DNA of 64,000 nt, from positions 11,096,501 through 11,160,500 of the forward strand of contig NC_088926.1 of the NCBI RefSeq assembly GCF_038396675.1, written 5' to 3'. Below the pieces are notes generated by a model that was not told the origin of the DNA, searched no databases, and worked only from the letters and a program-made list of their open reading frames with translations. Positions 1-8,849 of this stretch are shown here, piece after piece. The stretch is from Hydra vulgaris. Lineage: Eukaryota; Cnidaria; Hydrozoa; Anthoathecata; Hydridae. Both the position numbers and the translations under genes were made by a program. Position 1 is the stretch's first letter. Every line of letters starts with the position of its first letter.

Positions 1-159
1 TTTATCACACCACACTTTAAACTTTGAACTTCTATGACATTTTTCACATTCTTTAAAAACTTGTTTAGTTCTTGTTTTTTTAATCTCTCTTTTCAACTCA
101 AACAGTATTAAAGAAGCTCATTTTAATTTAAAAATTTATTCAAAGCACAACTAAACAAA

Positions 160-936
160 ATGTCAGAGTTTGAAGTTGTTTATTGCAATGATAACACCTT
201 TGTCAAATTTGCAGAATTAGCTTCAGCTACTTTGTGGCTTATTGATTTAAAAAAAGAAAAAAATGTAAAAGATAAACAATATTCAACTGTTCCTCTCAAA
301 CCACTTGCGCAAGTTAACTATATTAAAAAAGAATTAATCTACAAACCAAAAAACGAGGGCTGCAAAATATTATTTCCATGGAAATAAAGAGATATGTGTG
401 ATCTCAACAAAACAAATTATTTATTCAGATCTGAACTGAAATTAACTAAAGACGACAACAAATTTAAAATGGTCAAAGGCAAAATTACTAATAATGTAGT
501 CTTTAAATTTAATCACAACAAAATGACAAAAAAAATTTTGGAAACTTCGATGGATGATATGCAAGCTGCTCAAAACAGAGCTTACCTAACTGTGGCTTAT
601 CCTAAAACGTATATAATAAAATCTGTCGAGTTTAACGGTTATATAATACGTTTAGCAAAAGAAGACGATGAGATTCATATCACTGAATACAATAGATTAA
701 TGTCTGTAGAACCTTCTTTTCACAACACCATCAATAAAAATGGTGGACCTAGAAGTTACAATCAGAATTTTAAAAAAGTCTGAGCTGAGCTAGCTGAGAA
801 AGAATCAAGCGAATAGTCAGCGAAAAAAACAAAAAATGAAGAAAAGCCAGAAGAAGAAGAAGAATTTTTTTTTGTAAATTTTTTAATTGAATTAAAAAAA
901 CCTGTTTTATTAATAAAAAACTTGTTTTTCTTATAA
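160..936 (+). pseudogene. Broken virus-like gene, one frame with three stops
   Basis: One reading frame runs from the ATG at 160 to the TAA at 934 but is cut by TAA at 385, TGA at 781 and TAG at 814. Between the stops the protein looks genuine: a mixed alpha/beta N-terminal part (codons 1-75), a middle part (starting MCDLNKTNYL) and a charged tail rich in Lys and Glu after 781. Frame continuity across three stops suggests one original protein of about 240 residues rather than separate small genes. I do not recognise the family. It sits directly upstream of an intact gene on the same strand. The part after about 870 is low-complexity and may be untranslated. Confidence 0.55.
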
Positions 937-945
937 ATTTTTTCC

Positions 946-953
946 TATATAAA
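946..953 (+). promoter_or_regulatory. TATA box for the gene at 995
   Basis: TATATAAA followed by GGG lies 49 bases upstream of the ATG at 995. It is the clearest TATA-type promoter in the virus-like block. It implies RNA polymerase II transcription starting near 975, with a leader of about 20 bases. Confidence 0.5.
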
Positions 954-994
954 GGGTTGTAAAAAAATATTCTAGTTCATTTTTGAAAGAGAGA

Positions 995-1939
995 ATGACT
1001 AGCAAACAACTTGACGAAAGTCTAATCAAAGCTGTTCAACTTTTTTATCCAGATAATGAATTACATCCTATGTTGTTTGAATTTCATCGATTAAATAACT
1101 CATATGAAAAATGGCAAGATATTATATTATCATATTTAAAAAGTTTTAACTTGGAATTAAATTTGGAAGAAGATAAATGGATTGATTTATATTTTATTTT
1201 TATAGCTAAAGACTATGAAAACTCTCTTCATTTGTTTAAAAAAGCTTCTCGTTGTGATATGACTTTTGAAGAACAGTCACCGTCATTGAGAACTAGCATG
1301 TTTGAAGTATGTCGCCTGATTAACGATGATTTTTTAAATATAACAAAAACATCAGTAGAAAAACAATACGAAGAACAAAGAAAAAAATTGGATGAATTTA
1401 TTAAAGTGTATAAACTTTATTGCAAAACAAAAAATATGGAAAAGAAATGCACTTCGTGGAAAAGTAAACTTAAACATTCTTTAAAATATTATTTTTTGTT
1501 TCCTTATATATCTAACACATGGGAATATGACGAGTTGAAGAAAAAATGTAAAATATTGAAAAATGTTTATCCTGCTTGCATTGAACAACCTTGTTTTTCA
1601 TACAACAATAAAATTTTCCATAATGGATATTACAGCATTTATACACCTGCTCCTATTTATAAATACTTTATATTCGAAAAAGTTCGTATAGAAGATGATA
1701 AAGTTTTCATTTATAAAGCTTTTGATTGCTGCAATTTTCATGATAAAAGTTTGTTAGAAATGTTTCCTACAGCTCAATGGTTTTTTTTCTTTAAAAGAAA
1801 GTTTAACATTTCAAAGATTTTATACAGAAAAGTAAACGAAGTTTATAATTATGAGAACGACAAAATAGTATCGAAACAACCTATTCATACAAACATTCAT
1901 TACATCAAATATCATGTAACCGCGAAAGAAGGATTATAA
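995..1939 (+). CDS. Intact hypothetical protein, 314 aa
   Basis: This is the longest uninterrupted reading frame in the virus-like block. The ATG at 995 is chosen because the open frame begins upstream only with TTG, and a TATA box lies at 946. The product is predicted soluble, Lys/Phe/Tyr-rich, with Cys clusters (residues about 185-210 and 235) and no signal peptide or clear membrane segment. I do not recognise the family. Its intactness beside many broken neighbours is notable: either it is the most recently active gene or it is still selected. It could be a structural or lineage-specific viral protein. Confidence 0.75.
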   Translation: MTSKQLDESLIKAVQLFYPDNELHPMLFEFHRLNNSYEKWQDIILSYLKSFNLELNLEEDKWIDLYFIFIAKDYENSLHLFKKASRCDMTFEEQSPSLRTSMFEVCRLINDDFLNITKTSVEKQYEEQRKKLDEFIKVYKLYCKTKNMEKKCTSWKSKLKHSLKYYFLFPYISNTWEYDELKKKCKILKNVYPACIEQPCFSYNNKIFHNGYYSIYTPAPIYKYFIFEKVRIEDDKVFIYKAFDCCNFHDKSLLEMFPTAQWFFFFKRKFNISKILYRKVNEVYNYENDKIVSKQPIHTNIHYIKYHVTAKEGL

Positions 1940-2308
1940 ACAAAACATTTTTTATTTTTATATTTTTTTTTCCATGTCAAAAAGTTGGTATACAAGTTTA
2001 TTTATTTTAAATATATTATCAAAACATTCGCATTTGTCTTTTTTTAATATGTATACACATCGAATATTTTGTCTTTTATAAATTTAAGAAAACTTGCATA
2101 TTCAATACCACTAAACTCTGTATATTGTTGTACGTTACCATCTTTTATAAATCCGTAAACATAAAATTTCTAAATACAAACTAAACATAAATGTTTCATA
2201 TTAAGGGCAATGTTGTAAGCAATTTTGTTTATCTAGAACACGAGAATAATGTTCTAAACATATATCTTTGTTATTAGCATAGGAAGGCAATCGAGAGATT
2301 TTTGGAAA
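1940..2308. other. Gene-free AT-rich gap
   Basis: No supported reading frame. This is the space between two converging genes (995-1939 plus, 2309-2692 minus). Long A and T runs could contain polyadenylation signals for both, but I see no single convincing site. Confidence 0.4.
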
Positions 2309-2692
2309 TTACAACTGGTTTAAATCAAACGAGTGTATTTTAAATTCTTTTATTGCATGTAAAACGTCTTTTTCGATGCATCCACCTTTATAAAACACAA
2401 GATTGTGTTCATATTTTGAAAATTTTTCTTCTAAATAACTTATAACAGAAGTGCAAAATATTATCTCTCCCGTATATTTAAATGTAGGATAATACTCCAA
2501 TCCGTGAATATTATTTCTACAGTATAAAAATACTTTTTTACCTTTTTCCTCTAATTTGACAAAATTAACACAAGGAATAACTTGTGTATGAAAAAATTCT
2601 TTATCTACAATCGAACGTAAACATAGTTCTCTTATACAGTTTCTTCCCCAACAATGAGGTTCTTGATTGGTAATAAACTTAAAATCCATCAT
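2309..2692 (-). CDS. Hypothetical protein, 127 aa
   Basis: An intact minus-strand frame starting at the ATG at 2692; the open frame upstream begins only with TTG. The product is a small soluble protein with scattered Cys and His and charged C-terminal half. No family recognised. It converges on the 314-aa gene and diverges from the plus-strand frame at 2811, so the ~118-bp interval 2693-2810 probably holds two divergent promoters; AT-rich sequence with several ATAAAA runs is present. Confidence 0.6.
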   Translation of the reverse strand: MMDFKFITNQEPHCWGRNCIRELCLRSIVDKEFFHTQVIPCVNFVKLEEKGKKVFLYCRNNIHGLEYYPTFKYTGEIIFCTSVISYLEEKFSKYEHNLVFYKGGCIEKDVLHAIKEFKIHSFDLNQL

Positions 2693-2810
2693 CCACAACT
2701 AAAAAATTTGAGTTTTTTTTATTAAAAAACAAGCGTATTCTTTTAATAAAATGAATAAAAAAGTATAAAAAAATTTTTGTGCAAATTTTTATGCATTTTT
2801 TTATTAAAAA

Positions 2811-3386
2811 ATGAATCGCGTTGATAGCATTATTAAAAAAATTCATAACAATTGCGCAGTGTGTGCGCTTGATGAAGTATCTAAAAGATATAAGTATCAT
2901 GAAAACAATTCTGGAAATTCTTCACCCTTGTCCGATCACCTAGAAGAAGAACATTATACAGATAAAAAATCGATTGATTTATTACAAAATATACTCGAAT
3001 TAAAAGAATAACACTAAATTCTTACAGTATTGCAAAATGTTTTAAAAATAGTGAATTTAAAAATTTACTCGAAAATCCTCAACTTTGTCCTAAACATCTC
3101 GAACACTTTGATAATTTAAAAGATCATCACGGTGATAACAAAATAACCTAATTCTATAAAGCTAATCTCACTATTTTGTTGCTACAAAGAGATATCAAAC
3201 CTACTTTTGATCAAACAGCGATCAAAGAGACGGTTTTGTAGATACGTTTACTACAAAAATAATACCTATTGTCTCTTCTTTGATAGAAAAACTAGATGGA
3301 GCATTAAAAAAGAAATGTGTTAAAAGAAACATTGAAGGAATTATAAAAGAAGGAACCAGCGATAAAAAAAACTTTATTTGTTAATA
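2811..3386 (+). pseudogene. Broken virus-like gene upstream of protease
   Basis: The ATG at 2811 opens a 66-codon frame. Coding-like sequence then continues in other frames to about 3386, with in-frame stops (for example TAA near 3151) and at least two frame changes. The N-terminal part carries a CAVC Cys pair; the later part is Lys-rich and helical. I do not recognise the family. It immediately precedes the protease pseudogene. A short string, KNSEFKN, occurs both here and at the protease N-terminus, which could reflect duplication or chance. Confidence 0.4.
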
Positions 3387-3452
3387 TATTACACGCTATG
3401 GTAACCATATTTGTTACGAGTTTTTTTTAGTTTAGAAAAAGAAGAACAAAAA

Positions 3453-4350
3453 ATGGCTACTGATGATTCTTTGTTTCGTTTTTTTAAAAATTCTGAATTT
3501 AAAAATTATTTTATAGGAGTTTATGCTTTTGAATAACTTAGTCAAACTCACAATCATATTCATATTATTATTAATATAAAAAAAATGGTTCTTTTATTAT
3601 TTACAACAATGAAACAACAAAAGAAGCAGGACAACATTGGAGAGTAATGATGAAAGTAGACAAAGCTCATTTTTTTTGTTTTGATAGTTTAGAAGAAGAT
3701 AGAGTAATACTACAAATTCCAAAATATTTAAAATTTAATACACATTTGTTTGAAGCAGTATAAGAAGTAAACAGCAATATACAAATCAACACTATTAATA
3801 TTAACTATAACGAAATGGATATCAATTCTTATATACGACAAACAAATCATTTCCCTACAGAATGGACAGCATATAATCATGAATTTTATTGGTTTACTAA
3901 ATTTATTTTAAAATATAGCAAAATGACAACAATCAAAACGTGTTTTTTTCATACAACAAATTTCCTTTTCAATGGAATGATAGCAGTTTATGTGGAGCGT
4001 TTGCCGCTTATTTTGTTGCTCTAGTATTTCGCAGCGAAAATGTTTTATATACTGATCAAATTTATTTACCTTCGCTGTGCAGATTGTCAAATCATTATTT
4101 TTGTGAAGTAACAACTCTTCATGTTTCTGCACAAGTTCAATTAAATCTCTATCCATTCTTTCAATTTATAAAAAAAGAACTCTTTACCTATCTTGATATT
4201 ACTGCTAAACAACTGTTTGAAAAAGACATGCAGTTGCATTTATATATAGGAAAACAGGAAAATCTGGAACGAGAACTATTGTCTATGAAAACAAAACAAA
4301 TTCCTTTGAATCATGATATTTATGAAAAACAAGTATTGGCTCAAAATTAA
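3453..4350 (+). pseudogene. Adenain-like cysteine protease, broken
   Basis: Adenain-type (C5/Ulp1-fold) proteases cleave capsid and core precursors during virion maturation in adenoviruses, adintoviruses and Polintons. Visible in order: an N-terminal helix with the frequent FxNYFIGVY-type segment (about 3480-3525), the catalytic His in GQHW (about 3632), an acidic residue in the FDS segment (about 3684), and the nucleophile Cys in SSLCGAFAAYF (about 3985-4020). The frame is destroyed by TAA at 3534, TAA at 3761 and two frame changes (about 3540-3605 and 3915-3945), so no active enzyme is expected. A helical tail of over 100 residues extends to 4350, longer than typical adenain. The GxHW...FDS...CG motif order makes the family call fairly secure; host Ulp1/SENP is the alternative. 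Confidence 0.72.
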
Positions 4351-4384
4351 AATTATTAAAAGCTATTAAAAGATTTTTAAAAGA

Positions 4385-4968
4385 CGCTGGGTTCTTGAGA
4401 ACAAATTAGAAGCTACATGGGATAAATTATCCATATTAGATATTAACGCTATTCCATCTGTGATGAACGAGGAAAATATTTATTATATGATACGAGATGA
4501 AATGGATAAGATTTATGCAAACAATTATACTCAATTAAAAACTGCCAATCTATTTTAAGATAATCCTTTCAATGATGTCATGACTAAAAAAGAAATAAAA
4601 AGGCAGCTAGCTCTGAATTTAATATAGACAATCATGAAGAGATCATCACACACACACTACTAGAAGAAATCGTGGAAGAAAAATGTATGACTTGCAACGG
4701 ACATGGAGAATTGTTTTTCATGATTTTCAGAGATAAAAAAAAATACAACAATGTTAAAAGACTGTACTTTACATGTTGTAAATAAAGAAGTTTGGGTTTT
4801 TAACAAACTTACAAAAAAAGTGCGAAAATTTACTTACATAAAACAACTTGTTTAATTTACAAAGGAAAAAAGAAAATTACTATAAAACGGTATAAAAAGA
4901 AAAAAATAGAAGAAAAACAAGACAATACTTTATTTGTACATATTTATTCTTTAGAAAATTTTAAATAA
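4385..4968 (+). pseudogene. Broken gene with possible zinc ribbon
   Basis: Two successive frames, 4385-4627 (TAA at 4556) and about 4621-4968 (two more in-frame TAA codons), appear to belong to one protein. The second part has a Cys pair, CMTC, and about 27 residues later CC, resembling a zinc ribbon, then a very Lys-rich tail. Zinc ribbons of this size occur in transcription factors of large DNA viruses and in many other proteins, so the function is not decided. It follows the protease on the same strand with 34 bases between. Confidence 0.4.
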
Positions 4969-5052
4969 TATTTTTTTACAAAAAATCGTATTTTTTTTAA
5001 TATACTTCAAAAACTTTGTTGGACGACATATAAGGGTTGACAGGTTTTATAA

Positions 5053-5265
5053 CTACAGGAGCATTTGCAATAGCTTTCGTTTTTTACCTTTCCACGCTTT
5101 TCTTAAACTATATAACAGCGAACCCACTTGCAAAGCGTTGGTCACATTTTTAGGAGTAATAAAATTAGCTAATCCTCTTGCGCGACGATTTTTTGATTTT
5201 TCTCGAAGAACTTTTCGAGACTTTCCTCTATAACGTCTCTGTCTTCTACGTCGATAAGCAACATT
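5053..5265 (-). pseudogene. Arg/Lys-rich core-like protein, no ATG
   Basis: An open minus-strand frame of 70 codons starts with a dense Arg cluster (RRRRQRRYRGKSRKVLREK) and continues into a short hydrophobic/amphipathic part ending in KGKKR. Small proteins of this design condense DNA in virions (adenovirus pVII/mu, Polinton and adintovirus core proteins); the analogy is compositional only. No ATG exists in frame: a stop lies just upstream of the Arg cluster. An alternative acidic/helical frame with its own ATG (5309 to 5169) overlaps it, so one of the two must be fortuitous or the region has lost bases. Confidence 0.4.
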
Positions 5266-5698
5266 TTATAAGATTTTTTAACAAAATCTAAAAACTTTTT
5301 ATAAGTCATTCTGAAATGTTTTTTTTGTCCTTCGTCGTATATAAAAACAAAAATCCAATATTTTATTTAAACTAGTTACTTTAACACGATGACTATGTTT
5401 CAAACGACATTTTATATGTGAGCTTCTTCTTCGAGTAACCAAATATCAAATGATTCTTTGATTACTTCGATAAAATCCTCGTATATCATTTCAAATTTGT
5501 GTTTTTTTCGCCATAAATAAAATTAATATGAGCTTTATTATTAACACGTGTTACTTTAATTTGTTTACTATTGTCCAAACGAAAAAATAATTTAAAGTTT
5601 CCATGAACTTGTTTTAAACTATCATTGCCTGTTAAGGTAGAAGTTTCAAAATTAACAATTGATTTATAAAATTCTTGTAAACAAGTTTTAAAATTCAT
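5169..5698 (-). pseudogene. Two degenerate tandem paralogues
   Basis: The frame with ATG at 5698 (to 5486) contains a segment ending in KVTRVNNKAHINFIYGEK; after a frame change a second segment begins MIYEDFIEVIKES. A diverged copy follows at about 5400-5169: KVTSLNK, then FIYDEGQKKHFRMTYKKF in a shifted frame. The same motif order in both indicates an old tandem duplication, with frameshifts in each copy at about the same place. No family recognised. Compact, same-strand small genes fit the virus-like block. Confidence 0.45.
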
Positions 5699-5785
5699 TT
5701 TTTCAAATGAATTTTTTATATAAAAAAAACTATATTTATAGTTTTTTTAAAAAAACAACAGAAAAAACACTGCTAAATTAATTTT

Positions 5786-6178
5786 TTAACAATATATTTT
5801 TGGTATTTCTTTACCAACATAAAATACACCGTTTTTTACATGTGAAATAGTATATAATTTATTTACAACATCGTAATCTAAAACTAGTCCACCTAAAAAA
5901 ATAGATATTTTTGTATATCCTTTTTTATCACCGCTGATAATTTCAGCCGTTCCATCTTTCTATTGTAAAGTTTAAATATAATCGCCATAATTACTTGTAT
6001 CCGTTCCTAAATTTTTAACTACGTTTCTTTCCGTCTTTTTTACTTCTGATAACAATAGAAGATAATCCTTCAAATTTTCTTTTACGTGTTTAAGAAACGT
6101 TTTAATAAAACATCTTTTACAATACTTTTTGTTGTGTGTTTATCTATGTATATGTTTGCACGCTTGCAGTGAATTCAT
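5786..6178 (-). pseudogene. 131-codon frame with three in-frame stops
   Basis: A minus-strand frame begins with ATG at 6178 and ends with TAA at 5786. It is interrupted by TAA at 6142-6140, TAA at 5974-5972 and TAG at 5962-5960, with no frame change. The C-terminal half looks like a folded beta-rich domain (segments IFLGGLVLDYDVVNKLY and VKNGVFYVGKEIPKIYC). The combination of preserved frame and substitution-type stops is typical of this block. Family not recognised. Confidence 0.45.
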
Positions 6179-6233
6179 TTTTTGAAATACACGTTTGCAG
6201 AGTTTAGCTTTTTATAATAAATTTTTAATCCAA

Positions 6234-6497
6234 TTAAATTAGAGTTTTAAAAACATCGCCAATTATGGGTATACCTCCTAATATGTTACCAAGGAAACAT
6301 TTACCACGTTTTCTAAGTATACGTTTTCTAAGTATACGTTTTCTAAGTATACGTTTTCTAAGTATACGTTTTCTAAGTATACGTTTTCATCCTCTACCAA
6401 CTAAAGAATAATACGGTCTTGGGTGAAGTAAATGTTTTCGGTGAATAAAAATATATCTTTTAAAACCCCTATGTCTCCTTGATCTTCTATGTCTCAT
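6234..6497 (-). pseudogene. Basic core-like protein with 5-residue repeats
   Basis: A minus-strand frame of 88 codons begins with ATG at 6497 and a His/Arg-rich N-terminus (MRHRRSRRHRGFKRY). It then has about five tandem RILRK repeats encoded by a 15-bp DNA repeat, and ends in a Gly/Ile-rich hydrophobic stretch (GNILGGIPIIGDVFKTLI). Arg-rich start plus hydrophobic Gly-rich end is the layout of adenovirus mu/pX-like and Polinton core proteins; this is a compositional analogy. A TGA at 6389-6387 breaks the frame just before the repeats. The upstream small gene overlaps its start codon by ATGA, a compact viral-style junction. Confidence 0.5.
6308..6386 (-). repeat. 15-bp tandem repeat inside core-like gene
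   Basis: GTTTTCTAAGTATAC is repeated a little over five times almost perfectly. Read on the minus strand it encodes repeated RILRK, keeping the frame because the unit is 15 bases. Such expansion adds positive charge to the encoded protein. Confidence 0.85.
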
Positions 6498-6583
6498 TTT
6501 TTTAATAACATTTCGTTTCTATGTTTATTTTGGCCAACTTTTGTTAAAACAAAACGATATATCGGTTTTCCTACTCGTTTCAT
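6494..6583 (-). CDS. Small basic ORF overlapping next start
   Basis: A 29-codon basic frame (MKRVGKPIYRFVLTKV...) whose TGA stop overlaps the ATG of the core-like gene (ATGA). Coding-like sequence extends a few codons further upstream without an ATG, so this is probably the end of a longer, truncated gene. Function unknown. Confidence 0.3.
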   Translation of the reverse strand: MKRVGKPIYRFVLTKVGQNKHRNEMLLKK

Positions 6584-6716
6584 TTCTCGAACAACATAAA
6601 AAAACTTTGTGTCACCCTGACACTGCCTTACTTATTCTATCTTTATTTTATCTTAGTAGGCCTACTTACTTATATTTTTCTTAAAGAGTTTATTTTTTTA
6701 CGGCCGTTTTTTTATC

Positions 6717-6775
6717 TTACTTACTTACTTACTTACTTAGTCCTTACTTAGTCCTTACTTAACTTACTTAATCCT
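6717..6775. repeat. CTTA/TTAC microsatellite
   Basis: A short run of TTAC units followed by degenerate TTAGTCC variants. It lies between the core-like genes and the 50-bp minisatellite. Confidence 0.8.
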
Positions 6776-6835
6776 GCCTGATTTCTATAACCTGCTTACT
6801 CACACACTCGTGCGCCCACTCGTGCTCACACACTC

Positions 6836-7084
6836 AGACATCACTCGGTGAGTATTTCTACCCACCGTATACATATAACTTTCAAGACATCACTCGGTGA
6901 GTATTTCTACCCACCGTTTTAACATTGAACTTCCTACACATCACTCGGTGAATATTTCTACCCACGGTATACATATAACTTTCTAGACATCACTCGGTGA
7001 GTATTTCTACCCACCGCATACATATAACTTTCTAGACATCACTTGGTGAGTATTTCTACCCACCGTTTTAACATTCAACTTTCT
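6836..7084 (+). repeat. Five-copy ~50-bp minisatellite with donor-like sites
   Basis: Five units of 48-52 bp begin near 6838, 6887, 6939, 6987 and 7036. Each contains CACTCGGTGAGTATTTCTAC or a close variant. GGTGAGTA matches the 5' splice-donor consensus, CGGTG/CACCG arms within the unit can pair as a small hairpin, and several units end in CTTTCTAG, an acceptor-like string. The units alternate between two spacer types (TATACATATAAC and TTTTAACATT). It is the only such repeat in the virus-like block and lies between the minus-strand and plus-strand gene groups. Function unknown: leader exon, replication signal or simple satellite are all open. Confidence 0.8.
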
Positions 7085-7117
7085 AAACTTTCTAAACTTT
7101 CTAAACTTTTTAAACCT

Positions 7118-7200
7118 TCAACGAGAGTCGAACCCACAACGGTCTAATGGCATGGCGTTTGAAACATAGTGCGGCGAGCGAATGCACTATGCTACGTTGA
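7118..7200 (-). tRNA. tRNA-like sequence (degenerate or tRNA-derived)
   Basis: On the minus strand TCAACG (5') can pair with CGTTGA (3'). An A-box-like TAGCATAGTG and a B-box-like GGTTCGACTC lie at the expected internal distances. The T-stem relies on wobble pairs, and an unusual 8-bp pairing CATAGTGC/GCACTATG occupies the D/anticodon region, so a normal cloverleaf is doubtful. I cannot assign an anticodon. No T-run terminator follows on that strand. It may be a tRNA pseudogene, a SINE head, or a Pol III RNA of the virus-like element. Confidence 0.4.
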
Positions 7201-7473
7201 CGTGTTCATGGAATTTTGAATTTATTTAACATATTGTTTTAACACTTATCGCAGTTTTCTCTTTGTGGAGTTTTTAAAAAGTTGTTTACTTCGATTTTTA
7301 ATCTTTTTTAATCTTACTCATAAAAGCGTTATAGAAACTTTCTAAATTTAACTACCATGACGCAGCATTTTCTTTTCATTGCATAAAGTTGCATCACTTA
7401 CTCTTTTATACAAATTAATCTGTAGAGATTAAATTTTATACATAAAAAGCGCGTTTTAAGTTAACAAAATCAA
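7201..7473. other. Intergenic AT-rich stretch
   Basis: No supported gene. Sequence rich in T runs leads into the plus-strand gene at 7474. A short A-rich leader (AACAAAATCAA) precedes that ATG, similar to the leader before the ATG at 160. Confidence 0.3.
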
Positions 7474-7958
7474 ATGGCAAGAACGCGTTTAGTAAGACGT
7501 TATAATAAATTAAAATCAACTATAATGGATAACTTTATTCCTCAAGAGTTGGAATTTAGTGCTCTTGATATCACTAGAGAAGAATTAACTATAGGTATTA
7601 AAACTCTTGAAAAAGAAATAATATTATTTGAAGATGATGAAGAAATGCTTCAAAGATTATTTAAAATAACCAACACGCAACACACAAACGAAACAAATAG
7701 CGAAATAGATTTTTGTATTGTTAAAGAAAATGACAAAACAAATAACGCTAAAAAAAATAACGAAGAATTTAAGAAAAAAGTAAGTTATTTTTATTTAAAT
7801 AATTTTTATAAAAAAAATTATTTATTTTTTTAAAAAAAGTTTTTTTATTTTTTTAGAAAAAAAAAACAAGCAACAACAACCATAAACATAAAAGCAGTAT
7901 ACGCAAATTAAAATACAACATAAAAAAAACTTTTATATTAATTTTTAACTTTATATAA
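7474..7958 (+). CDS. Hypothetical spliced gene, ~135 aa
   Basis: Exon 1 is 7474-7779, beginning MARTRLVRRYNKLK. Residues about 30-70 are acidic and helical, possibly coiled coil. A consensus donor GTAAGT at 7780 and a T-rich acceptor ending TTTTAG at 7856 define a 77-base intron. Splicing continues the frame into a Lys/Asn-rich tail ending at 7958. Without splicing the frame runs into low-complexity sequence and stops at 7833, which favours the intron. Family not recognised; the basic N-terminus and acidic middle could suit a nucleic-acid-associated protein. Confidence 0.5.
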
Positions 7959-7963
7959 ATATA

Positions 7964-8302
7964 TTATTTGTTTCTATTTTTTCGTCTTATGTTTGCTTCT
8001 TTTAATTGATGTTTAATATCGACATATGATTCAGCAGTATGAACCCAACGTTTTATTCTTTTACCAAGTCTTTCAAGTTTACGGTTTGTTTTATTGTCTT
8101 TATATCTATTATTTGTTCTTCGTAAACATGATAATATTCTTTTACAATTACTAGGTAAATACTCGCTTGCCTGTGTCGATGTTGAACTCTGTTTTGTATT
8201 CGTTTGTGTTTGAACTGCTTTTTTTGTTCTATGAACTGTTGTTTTTCTACGCGTCATATTTACAGTGTTTAAGGATCTAGGAGTATACCTTGTTTTAGGC
8301 AT
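7964..8302 (-). CDS. Basic Ser/Thr-rich protein, 112 aa
   Basis: An intact minus-strand frame with ATG at 8302. The product is strongly basic throughout, with a Ser/Thr/Gln-rich linker (residues about 28-45), the segment CKRILSCLRRTNNRY, and a Lys/Arg-rich helical C-terminus ending RRKNRNK. Size and charge fit a virion DNA-binding or nuclear protein, but no family is recognised. It converges with the spliced gene ending at 7958, with only five bases between them. Confidence 0.55.
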   Translation of the reverse strand: MPKTRYTPRSLNTVNMTRRKTTVHRTKKAVQTQTNTKQSSTSTQASEYLPSNCKRILSCLRRTNNRYKDNKTNRKLERLGKRIKRWVHTAESYVDIKHQLKEANIRRKNRNK

Positions 8303-8406
8303 TTTATTAAAAAATGATATTTTTTATTTATATATATCTTTGTTTATTACAAAAAAAACCTGGTGTTTTTTATATAAAACAACAAATAATTTTTTTAGTA
8401 AAAAAA

Positions 8407-8849
8407 ATGAAACACAATAACATCAATAAATTAAATTACAAACTAGAAAAAGACGACAGTGGTGTGTTTACATAATTATTTATCATAAAGAATGGAAAAA
8501 AAATACCCATTGTCCATGTAAAACCATACAATGCTGAATTGGTTAATTTTTTTTATTTTTTAAAAATTTAATATTTATATATTATTTATAATTTATATAT
8601 TATCAATAACTTTATAACAATAATTTTTTTCTTTAGATAAACGGCGAGAAGTAGCAAATAGTTTTATAGAAAGATTGTGAAAAAGACAAAGGTTTACTGA
8701 GTCGCGTTCTCGTAAGTTTAATTTTTTTATTTCTTTTTTTATATAAAATATTATGTTTTAGCATTCTCTTTGTTTGTTTTTTTTTAGAGTTTTTAGAGAG
8801 CGAAATCATTTAGAAGAAAAAATCATTTATATATATTATTTTCTAGAAA
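8407..8849 (+). pseudogene. Broken spliced gene with basic segment
   Basis: The ATG at 8407 opens a frame interrupted by TAA at 8473 and continuing to about 8540. A T-rich tract ending CTTTAG at about 8637 is followed by a basic segment (KRREVANSFIERL, then TGA, then KRQRFTES). A second, clearer intron has donor GTAAGT at 8712 and acceptor TTTTAG at 8787 (76 bases). The basic helical part could bind nucleic acid. No family is assigned, and exon joining is not certain because the first donor is non-consensus. Confidence 0.35.

Noticed and set aside
3453..4350. Host SENP/Ulp1 peptidase
   Set aside because: The GxHW...FDS...S..CG spacing and the short N-terminus fit adenain better, and neighbours are virus-like; kept as an alternative only.
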